DNA from: an uncultured Candidatus Saccharibacteria bacterium
Lineage (GTDB): Bacteria > Patescibacteriota > Saccharimonadia > Saccharimonadales > Saccharimonadaceae
NCBI GenBank assembly: GCA_947306745.1
Contig: CAMZHH010000001.1
Span: forward strand, 65,000-128,999
Direction: 5' to 3'
DNA length: 64,000 bases
Below, piece by piece: positions 57,172 through 64,000 of this stretch (position 1 is its first letter; the number at the start of each line of letters is the position of its first letter). The translations under genes and the position numbers were made by a program. The notes beneath the pieces were generated by a model, which was not told where the DNA came from, ran no database searches, and saw nothing but the letters and a program-made list of their open reading frames with translations.

Positions 57172-57644
57172 GAATTGACCCTGGTACCGGTATTTGCGGA
57201 TTCGGCGTAGTTCAATACGTCACACATAAGCAACCGCGCATGATTACTGCCGGTGTAATTACGACTCCTGCGCATACGCCTTTAGCAGACCGTCTGCTAG
57301 ATATCTACGACTCACTTAATCAAATCATTGACGAGACGAATCCAGACGAGATGTCGATCGAGAAGCTCTATTTTAATCAAAACATTACTACTGGTATTAC
57401 TGTAGCCGAAGCACGTGGTATCTGTATTCTAGTAGCGCGACAGCATAATATTCCAATCTACGAATATACACCACTACAGATTAAGCAAACGATGACCGGC
57501 TACGGTCGCGCCAAGAAAAAGGCGATGCAAGAGGCGGTCCGTGAATATCTTAAGATGCAAGAAGTCGTGAAGCCGGATGACGCCGCCGATGCTTTGGCGG
57601 CTGCGATTACGCACGCCCTCATGACTCGCATCGCTTATCAATAA
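57150..57644 (+). CDS. ruvC: Holliday junction resolvase RuvC
   Basis: RVLGIDPGTGICGFGVV, SIEKLYFNQNITTGITVAEARG, DDAADALAAAITHA. Confidence 0.96.
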   Translation: MSTKRVLGIDPGTGICGFGVVQYVTHKQPRMITAGVITTPAHTPLADRLLDIYDSLNQIIDETNPDEMSIEKLYFNQNITTGITVAEARGICILVARQHNIPIYEYTPLQIKQTMTGYGRAKKKAMQEAVREYLKMQEVVKPDDAADALAAAITHALMTRIAYQ

Positions 57645-57771
57645 TGCTTAACCTTGACAAAATAGCAAATCTGTGATACAATTAAAGATACGGAATGTTA
57701 TTATAACATCTCCGTGCATCTTAAGACTTACGCATAAGAATTCCAAAAGTTCTAGGAGGGGATTTAATTTT

Positions 57772-58518
57772 ATGGAAAGTTATGTCAGAAAATGTACACT
57801 GTTCGCTATTATCTTCGTCATCGCTGGACTGCTTGTAGGATTCAGAAGCTATACTCGTAGCAAGGTCGAGCCTGTACCGGCTCTTGAAGTGATCGAGCTA
57901 GATTACACGCAGCCAAGCGCTGTAGTGGAAGCTGAGCTTACGAAACTCACAACTCGCGTCTACAAGGCAGACGACGTCAACTTGCCGGATGATTCAATTC
58001 CGGAACACAAGAACGCCGTTGAGCCGCCGACAACCGAAGAGACTGTTACAGAATCGGTCGAAATGACTGAATATGCAACGGAGCCAGAAACGGCTGAGGT
58101 TCAAACCATTACGCAGGCACCGGAAATTGGTCGCTATGCATCCTTGGTAAATCTCATCTCGGACGACGACAAAGAGCTGCTTGCGCGCCTTATCTATCAC
58201 GAAAGCCGTGGAGTTGGCGGCGAAGCGGTCTGCGAAACGGTATTTAACCGCATGCTTAGCGACGAGTTCCCGGATTCGGTCTATGATGTTATTAATCAGA
58301 AAAACCAATTCGAGCCGGCCGGCATTCTATGGTCAGCTGAAATCAAAGAGCCCGAAGCTATGGCCCGCAGTCGTGAGATTGTGGACGAGGTGCTTTACGC
58401 AACATGGGATTATTTCATCCCAGAAGATTACTGCTATTTTCACAGTAGAAGTATTCGTGAGCCGCAAAGTACCGATTACGAATACGGCGGAAACGTTTTC
58501 TTTAAAAACTATGCGTAA
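57772..58518 (+). CDS. Secreted cell-wall hydrolase, SleB-type
   Basis: DKELLARLIYHESRGVGGEAVCETVFNRMLSDEFPDSVYDVINQKNQFEPAG; N-terminal signal/TM; SD AGGAGGGG. Confidence 0.87.
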   Translation: MESYVRKCTLFAIIFVIAGLLVGFRSYTRSKVEPVPALEVIELDYTQPSAVVEAELTKLTTRVYKADDVNLPDDSIPEHKNAVEPPTTEETVTESVEMTEYATEPETAEVQTITQAPEIGRYASLVNLISDDDKELLARLIYHESRGVGGEAVCETVFNRMLSDEFPDSVYDVINQKNQFEPAGILWSAEIKEPEAMARSREIVDEVLYATWDYFIPEDYCYFHSRSIREPQSTDYEYGGNVFFKNYA

Positions 58519-58526
58519 CTCACCCC

Positions 58527-58550
58527 AGCCGCGCTCGTCGCGGCTGTTTT
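58527..58550 (+). terminator. Rho-independent terminator
   Basis: AGCCGCGctcgtCGCGGCTGTTTTT. Confidence 0.75.
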
Positions 58551-58577
58551 TCTTGCGTCAGATGATATAATAACGAT

Positions 58578-59156
58578 ATGATTGCACACGTCCGTGGCCA
58601 AGTGGCCGAAAAATTCGCCAATTCAGTAATTATTGATGTTCAGGGAGTCGGCTACGAAGTTACGCTATCGAGCATCGATTTCGATAATCTCAATCTCGAA
58701 GACGAAGTGAAACTTTATACTTATCATCATATCCGCGAGCAAGCTGAGGAACTTTTCGGCTTCACGAGTCTCGCCGCCAAGAAGTTATTTGAGTTATTAA
58801 TCTCCGTGCAGGGCATTGGCCCAAAAGCAGCCATGGCAATCTTGAGTCTCGCGCCAGTCGAAGAAGTGCGCAACGCGATTGCGAATGCTGATTCTGGCTA
58901 TGTATCAAAAGCTTCTGGTGTAGGGAAGAAATCTGCCGAGCGCGTTATTGTAGACTTGCGGGATAAAGTTGGCCTGCCGACCTATTACGGTCGCAAGACT
59001 GAACCAGATCAGCCAACCTTAATGCAAAATGACGAAGCTTTGGACGCCCTAATGGCCCTCGGATTTACGCTTGTAGACGCAACTAAGGCCTTGGAAGGTA
59101 TAGATCCTCAACTCCCAGTTGAAGAACGCATTAGAGAAGCTCTCAAGCGCCGCTAG
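58578..59156 (+). CDS. ruvA: Holliday junction helicase subunit RuvA
   Basis: MIAHVRGQVAEKFANSVIIDVQGVGYEVTLS; LISVQGIGPKAAMAIL; ASGVGKKSAERVIVDLRDK. Confidence 0.96.
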   Translation: MIAHVRGQVAEKFANSVIIDVQGVGYEVTLSSIDFDNLNLEDEVKLYTYHHIREQAEELFGFTSLAAKKLFELLISVQGIGPKAAMAILSLAPVEEVRNAIANADSGYVSKASGVGKKSAERVIVDLRDKVGLPTYYGRKTEPDQPTLMQNDEALDALMALGFTLVDATKALEGIDPQLPVEERIREALKRR

Positions 59157-59288
59157 GGGTAGAAAAAGTTTATGCTTGTCTTGCGGGGCTATTTTTGCTA
59201 AAATTTTAATCACTGCGCTCGGATCCGCATATCGGATTTTGGGGAAAATGTCGTAAGAGCGTAGGTCATTACTAAGCAGGAGAACACC

Positions 59289-59360
59289 ATGAAAAAGCGT
59301 ACTCGCAAGGGGACGCTCCGAGTGGATACACTTCGGTGGAATGAATACATCGAAATGTAA
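59289..59360 (+). CDS. Putative 23-aa micro-protein
   Basis: AGGAGAACACC-ATG: MKKRTRKGTLRVDTLRWNEYIEM; own promoter-like TTGTCT-17-TAAAAT and terminator. Confidence 0.5.
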   Translation: MKKRTRKGTLRVDTLRWNEYIEM

Positions 59361-59362
59361 GC

Positions 59363-59390
59363 AAAAATCCCGGTTTCCCGGGATTTTTTG
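59363..59390. terminator. Rho-independent terminator
   Basis: AAAAATCCCGGtttCCCGGGATTTTTT. Confidence 0.85.
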
Positions 59391-59405
59391 ATATCTAATC
59401 GATGA

Positions 59406-60140
59406 CTACTCTTCTTCAGTTTCGTTAGGGCCAGTGCGCTCGCCGTTCTTTTCAAGCTCGGAGTTAATCTTATCCTCAACGCGCTTAACGACGTCGTCAA
59501 AAGTGCCTTCATCCATGTTCATTTTTTCGCCATTAACGTAGACAGATGGCGTACCGTCAACCTTATCAACGTTGCGTCCGAGGCCGTAGTCGAAATTAAT
59601 CTTCTTTTCGATGTTCGCATCATTCAAATCGGCGCGGAATTTCTCAACGTCGCCATCTGGAGCGATTTCCTTGAAGAGATTAGTAAAGATGTCAGTACGT
59701 TTGCTACCAGTGGCGTCTACCCAGTCGGCACGGTTGCTATATAGCGTTTCGAGCATGTCCCAGAAATAGCCCTGAAAACCAGCACTTTCGCAAGCTGCAG
59801 AAGCGGCACGGGCGTTTTGATGGCCGTTAATTGGGAAGTTGCGGAAGACGAAAGCTACGCGATCGCCGTATTGTCTGTGCAGAATAGTCATGCGAGGCAT
59901 CATTGTAGCGCAGCCAGGGCATTGCACGTCAGCATATTCGAGCACGATTACTTTTGAATCGGCTTTACCACGTACATGGTCGGCAATGTTGCCATTATCA
60001 TCAGTACCCTCAATGATGGACTGCGAATTGTACTTACTGTAATCTATAGCTTTGCCTTCGTCTCTTAAGGTGGACCAAGCTACTAATCCACCAAAACAGG
60101 CTACGATGATAACGATAGCCGCTACGGTAAACTTATTCAT
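59406..60140 (-). CDS. DsbA-like thioredoxin-fold protein
   Basis: VLEYADVQCPGCATMMPRMTILHRQYGDRVAFVFRNFPINGHQNA; N-terminal TM anchor. Confidence 0.92.
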   Translation of the reverse strand: MNKFTVAAIVIIVACFGGLVAWSTLRDEGKAIDYSKYNSQSIIEGTDDNGNIADHVRGKADSKVIVLEYADVQCPGCATMMPRMTILHRQYGDRVAFVFRNFPINGHQNARAASAACESAGFQGYFWDMLETLYSNRADWVDATGSKRTDIFTNLFKEIAPDGDVEKFRADLNDANIEKKINFDYGLGRNVDKVDGTPSVYVNGEKMNMDEGTFDDVVKRVEDKINSELEKNGERTGPNETEEE

Positions 60141-60154
60141 GCTAAAATTATAGC
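60141..60154. promoter_or_regulatory. 14-bp divergent leaderless promoter
   Basis: CAT-GCTAAAATTATAGC-ATG: plus -10 TAAAAT 60143-60148; minus -10 TATAAT = complement of 60147-60152; 6 nt to each ATG. Confidence 0.75.
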
Positions 60155-60799
60155 ATGATGAAGAACTTCTTTCAGAAGCTCATGACCAAGATGGTGGTGG
60201 CTCTTGATCCGAAGCTTGATAAATATCGTCCACCCAAAAAGATTAAACCTTTCCGCCCTGAAACTGAGAAAGAATTGGTTGCCGTCTTGAAGCGCACGCC
60301 AAAAGAAATCCTCTCGGACGAGAAGCGCAATTTAATTGCCGGAGCCATGTCTTTTGACCAAATCTCAGTTGCTAGTATCATGGTGCCAAAAAAGGAAATG
60401 ACTTTCTTGCACGAGGGGGATTTCCTGGGGCCATTATTGCTTGATAAGCTTTATAAAACCGGCGCCAATTGTTTTCCAGTATTAGATAAAGACAATGGCG
60501 TATGCGGTCTCGTATATACGGATGAGATTGACCCGCTCAAGATTGAGGAAGATCAGCCGATTGATAAGTTTGTACAACCGCAAGTTACTTTTGTGCGGGG
60601 TGATTATTCACTCGAAATGGCATTGGCGGCATTTTTGCGCTCGCATAGCGATTATTGCATCGTGCTGGATAAAGAAATGGAAATACTCGGATGCTTAACG
60701 TTGGCCGACGTAATCACCTTATTATTTAACCGCGAAATTAACGACAGCTTTGATTCGGATTCGAGTCCGTATTCCGTCGCGCATCGCACTCAAAAATAG
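60155..60799 (+). CDS. CBS-domain protein
   Basis: SVASIMVPKKEMTFLHEGDFLGPLLLDKLYKTGANCFPVLDKDNGVCGLVYTDEI; second CBS follows. Confidence 0.82.
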   Translation: MMKNFFQKLMTKMVVALDPKLDKYRPPKKIKPFRPETEKELVAVLKRTPKEILSDEKRNLIAGAMSFDQISVASIMVPKKEMTFLHEGDFLGPLLLDKLYKTGANCFPVLDKDNGVCGLVYTDEIDPLKIEEDQPIDKFVQPQVTFVRGDYSLEMALAAFLRSHSDYCIVLDKEMEILGCLTLADVITLLFNREINDSFDSDSSPYSVAHRTQK

Positions 60800-60823
60800 A
60801 AACGCTTGTGCTAAAATAAAGAT

Positions 60824-61771
60824 ATGATGTGGGTCATCTTTCCGATTTTTGCGCAAATTTTCTATTGCGTAAATGGATATATTCAAAACTTCCTCACTGA
60901 TACGGCATTACCAAAGAAGCGTGCCGGCTCGCTGACCGTCATGCATATTATTAGCTTTGCTGCCTCTCTAATTTTATTGTTTGCAGTTTTCGGTCGCGCC
61001 GTTATGATGATCCCGCTCGATCATGCGCTAGGCCTGATTTTAGCCGGTGCAATTAATATCATTGGCGCCGTATATTATTACAAAGCTATTCAGAAGGGCG
61101 ACAACATTGACATCACGGTTTTTGGCCAGGTAGCGCCGTTAATCTCGCTCGGGCTTGGCGTACTATTGCTTAGTGAGACTATTTCCGCCAATCAAGCCCT
61201 TGGCTTTCTATTTATGATTGGCGCTTCAGCTTTAGTAGTTTTCGGCAACCAGACCAAAAACGAAAAGCAAAAACCGAATTTCGGCGTCGCAATTCTAACA
61301 ATCATCTATTGTTTCTTCTCGGTCTTGTCGGACATTGTATATGCAATGTTTATTTCGGAAGGTCCGGCCACAATCATCTCGTTTGCCCAGGGTTTCTTCT
61401 ATTTTCAATTAGGCTCTTTGCTGTGCTCGTTGCTTGGTCTTATTTTCTTCCCAACTTGGCGCAAAGCTCTCAAAACCACTTTCTTTACCGGTAAAAAGCA
61501 CAAACTTAACTTCGCCGCCGAGCTTGCGGATAACTTTACGCTCATCGCGGGTGAATTACTTTATAAATTTGGTCTCGTTATAGCACCGGTTGTTTCGCTC
61601 GTTTCGCCGATTGGTCGCGTCGCGAGTCTCTTTTCGAATTTCATCATGACGCTCTGTTTTGGGCGGGTATTTCCAAAATTCATTCATGCTAAACGCTTCA
61701 CGAAGCGTATGATCTTAAACTATGTCATTGCGGCTGTCTTGATCCTGGTTGGCATCGTGATGATGAATTAG
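60824..61771 (+). CDS. EamA/DMT-superfamily transporter
   Basis: 10-TM pattern; GAINIIGAVYYYKAIQKGDNIDITVFGQVAPLISLGLGVLLLSETIS. Confidence 0.85.
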   Translation: MMWVIFPIFAQIFYCVNGYIQNFLTDTALPKKRAGSLTVMHIISFAASLILLFAVFGRAVMMIPLDHALGLILAGAINIIGAVYYYKAIQKGDNIDITVFGQVAPLISLGLGVLLLSETISANQALGFLFMIGASALVVFGNQTKNEKQKPNFGVAILTIIYCFFSVLSDIVYAMFISEGPATIISFAQGFFYFQLGSLLCSLLGLIFFPTWRKALKTTFFTGKKHKLNFAAELADNFTLIAGELLYKFGLVIAPVVSLVSPIGRVASLFSNFIMTLCFGRVFPKFIHAKRFTKRMILNYVIAAVLILVGIVMMN

Positions 61772-61812
61772 CACTCTTGACCACGCGAGTGCTAAACGCT
61801 ATACTATAAGGC

Positions 61813-62709
61813 ATGAGTAAAAGAGACTATTACGAAGTTCTCGGCGTCAAAAAAGACGCATCTGACGATGAGATTAAGAAGGCTTTTCGCAAGCTTGCAA
61901 TTAAATATCACCCAGACAAAAATCCGGGTAACAAGGAAGCTGAAGAGAAGTTTAAGGAAGCGAACGAGGCTTATTCTGTCTTAAGCGACAAGACTAAACG
62001 TCAACGTTACGATCAGTTTGGCCATGCCGGTGTTGGTAGTAGCGCAGCCGGTGGCGCTGGCGGTAATCCATTTGCTGGTGGCTTCGACTTTAATGGCCAG
62101 AGCTTCAATTTCGATTTTGGTGGCGGCAGCTTCGGTGGTCTCGACGATATTCTTGGCGCTATGTTCGGCGGCGGTTTCCGCGGCGTGCGTCGCGGACGCG
62201 ACATGCGCACTTCGGTTACGATTGATTTTAAAGAAGCTATCTTTGGCACGTCCAAAAACATCACCGTCGATGGCGAGAGTATTAAGCTCAAAATTCCAGC
62301 CGGCATTTGGGATGGTCAGCAGATTCGCTTAAGTGGCAAAGGTGGCCCAGCTCCAGAAGGTGGTCAGCGTGGCGATCTCTACGTAGAGGTACGCGTACGT
62401 GCGCACAAGACCCTTACGCGTGAAGGTGACCTTATTCTATCTGAAGTTACAATTTCTATGGTTGATGCTGTACTTGGCACGGAAGTTGATGTTGAGACTG
62501 TTGATGGCATGGTCACGATGAAAATTCCAGCCGGCACGCAGCCTGGCACAAACTTCAAACTTTCTGGTCATGGTGCGCCAACGCTCCGCAATTCTGAACG
62601 TGGTCCACATATCGTGACGGTAAATGTCGAGATTCCAAGAAATCTCAACCGCAGGCAGAAGGAACTTATCGAACAGTTCCGCGATGCAAAACGTGGCCTC
62701 TTCCACTAA
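61813..62709 (+). CDS. DnaJ/CbpA-type co-chaperone lacking the zinc-finger domain
   Basis: J-domain [38 protein letters not shown] region; C-terminal DnaJ domain without CxxCxGxG repeats. Confidence 0.94.
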   Translation: MSKRDYYEVLGVKKDASDDEIKKAFRKLAIKYHPDKNPGNKEAEEKFKEANEAYSVLSDKTKRQRYDQFGHAGVGSSAAGGAGGNPFAGGFDFNGQSFNFDFGGGSFGGLDDILGAMFGGGFRGVRRGRDMRTSVTIDFKEAIFGTSKNITVDGESIKLKIPAGIWDGQQIRLSGKGGPAPEGGQRGDLYVEVRVRAHKTLTREGDLILSEVTISMVDAVLGTEVDVETVDGMVTMKIPAGTQPGTNFKLSGHGAPTLRNSERGPHIVTVNVEIPRNLNRRQKELIEQFRDAKRGLFH

Positions 62710-62713
62710 AGAA

Positions 62714-62738
62714 TACCGCCCGCATAGAGGGCGGTTTT
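62714..62738 (+). terminator. Rho-independent terminator
   Basis: ACCGCCCgcatagaGGGCGGTTTTG. Confidence 0.75.
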
Positions 62739-62810
62739 GTGTAATTGCTTACCTTTTGCAAAAAACTGACTTATGTTATTATAAGCATAAGCAAAACAAG
62801 GAAAACAAAA

Positions 62811-63569
62811 ATGGACAATAAAACTGATTTTGCTCAAGACCAACAACAAGGTCAAGCTGGTCGTGAGCAACAAAGCTTCCAGCAACAAGGTCAACAGCAA
62901 GGACGCGGTCGCGGTGCGCTCGTTGCGCTCGCCGTCGTTGGTCTCTTGGCTGGCGTTGGTGGCGCTGGTTTTGGTGTTTATAGTATGACGCAAAACAAAA
63001 CTGCCACTCAACCAGCAGACCTTAAAGTAAAAATTGAAAAAGCCGATGGTAGCATCGTCGAACTCAACACAGACCAAATCAAGAAAACCGATGATGGTAC
63101 TGCGATTACGATTACTGATTCTTCTACTGCGGGCGAAAAATATATCTTACTAGGCAATTATGGCCTCGGATTAAAAGTTCCTACCGACGACAGCAATATA
63201 CATTATTTCCAGTATGAATACCGCCAGTTTAATGGTGGTGGACCAAACTATTCATCCCTTGGCATTGGTGGTGTGACGAAAAAAGAAGGCGCCCAAGCTT
63301 TGCCTGAATTTGTTGCTCAAGGTGAGTACTTAGGTGTCAACGCGCTAGGGTACATTGATATTTGTTCTAATGATATTGAGTACGACGAAGATACGGCTAA
63401 CCTTGCATGCGGTGGCGATCCAGTCTATAAGAATGACAGCGTCTCTATCCACTATGTAGGTCCGCAAGCAGTTATTTCGCGGGATTCTGATACTGCGCAG
63501 TGGGAATTAGAGACCGTAAAAGCAATCAAAGATTGGGTCTCTAATAAAGACAACTATATAAAGCTGTAA
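62811..63569 (+). CDS. Single-pass membrane-anchored protein with Gln-rich N-terminus
   Basis: QQQGQAGREQQSFQQQGQQQG, TM ALVALAVVGLLAGVGGAGFGVYSM, extracytoplasmic domain. Confidence 0.7.
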   Translation: MDNKTDFAQDQQQGQAGREQQSFQQQGQQQGRGRGALVALAVVGLLAGVGGAGFGVYSMTQNKTATQPADLKVKIEKADGSIVELNTDQIKKTDDGTAITITDSSTAGEKYILLGNYGLGLKVPTDDSNIHYFQYEYRQFNGGGPNYSSLGIGGVTKKEGAQALPEFVAQGEYLGVNALGYIDICSNDIEYDEDTANLACGGDPVYKNDSVSIHYVGPQAVISRDSDTAQWELETVKAIKDWVSNKDNYIKL

Positions 63570-63576
63570 AATCCAA

Positions 63577-63611
63577 TAAAAATACCCCACTTAGTTGGGG
63601 TATTTTTTTAT
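63577..63611. terminator. Bidirectional terminator
   Basis: AAAAATACCCCacttagttGGGGTATTTTTTT. Confidence 0.8.
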
Positions 63612-64000
63612 TCCAAACCTAAATGCTTTTTCGCCAGGTCCGTCACGATGCGTCCACGCGGTGTGCGTTGCAGCATACCAAGCTGAATCAAAAACGGCTC
63701 CAAATAATCTTCAATTGTAGAGGCTTCGTCGCCAGTTAGCGCTGCAATTGTATTTAGGCCAACTGGCTTATCGCCGTATTTCTCAATCATCAAAGTCAGC
63801 ATATTACGGTCGGCCGGATCGAGACCTAAATCGTCAATTTCGAGCATTTTGAGCGCACCTTTTGCGGTCGGCACGTCGATAATGCCATCGCCATTCACAT
63901 CGGCGTAATCGCGTACGCGTTTCAGTAAGCGGTTTGCAATGCGTGGCGTGAGGCGTGAACGCTGCGCAAGTAAAGTGGCAGCCGCAGGCTCGATTTTCGT
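63608..64000 (-). CDS. ruvB: Holliday junction helicase RuvB, C-terminal part (N-terminus off window)
   Basis: Frame open to window edge: TKIEPAAATLLAQRSRLTPRIANRLLKRVRDYADVNGDG...LGMLQRTPRGRIVTDLAKKHLGL. Confidence 0.93.
   Translation of the reverse strand, partial: TKIEPAAATLLAQRSRLTPRIANRLLKRVRDYADVNGDGIIDVPTAKGALKMLEIDDLGLDPADRNMLTLMIEKYGDKPVGLNTIAALTGDEASTIEDYLEPFLIQLGMLQRTPRGRIVTDLAKKHLGLE

Noticed and set aside
59200-59392. Possible 4.5S/SRP RNA or tmRNA in the ruvA-DsbA spacer
   Set aside because: No SRP GGAA-tetraloop/asymmetric-loop signature and no tmRNA acceptor/TPsiC ends; left as micro-ORF/sRNA candidate only.
1-64000. CRISPR arrays, IS elements, prophage
   Set aside because: No regularly spaced repeats, transposase, integrase or phage structural genes were recognised on reading.

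Overview
The window looks like a replication-origin-proximal chromosome segment of a small-genome bacterium. I infer Saccharibacteria (TM7)/Patescibacteria from gene content and style. No database was searched.

Contents, in order:
- Origin region: dnaN(partial)<-dnaA<- | rpmH->rnpA->yidC->jag, with DnaA-box-like motifs in three intergenic regions.
- Surface-polysaccharide locus (about 5-16.4 kb): LCP ligase, galE, Wzz-like, four glycosyltransferases, EpsG/Wzy-like polymerase, Wzx flippase, glf.
- A secreted protein with a muralytic-like domain and three ricin-type lectin repeats, next to a 990-aa membrane protein.
- dus, GTs, Fic, smpB, aspS, murC, a LexA-like DNA-binding protein, an initiating sugar transferase.
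- sufCBDSU, glmS, an ABC exporter and a GH30 enzyme.
- Three tRNAs: Asn(GUU), a CAU tRNA resembling Ile2, and an initiator Met with unusual bases.
- ruvC, ruvA, ruvB(partial), a DsbA-like protein and a DnaJ-like protein.

Main observations from reading the sequence:
1. A pervasive leaderless-promoter architecture: a -10 box ends 6-8 nt before ATG in at least 23 genes.
2. Two ultra-compact divergent promoters, 14 and 18 bp, that share the same 10-bp symmetric core TATAATTTTA/TAAAATTATA.
3. A contrasting minority of genes with canonical -35/-10 promoters, leaders and strong Shine-Dalgarno sequences.
4. A lamin-tail surface protein gene interrupted by a single in-frame UGA.
5. An initiator tRNA with C33, C1xC72 and U29:A41.
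6. A 23-codon micro-ORF in its own transcription unit.
7. Two stand-alone helix-hairpin-helix/alpha-CTD-like proteins.
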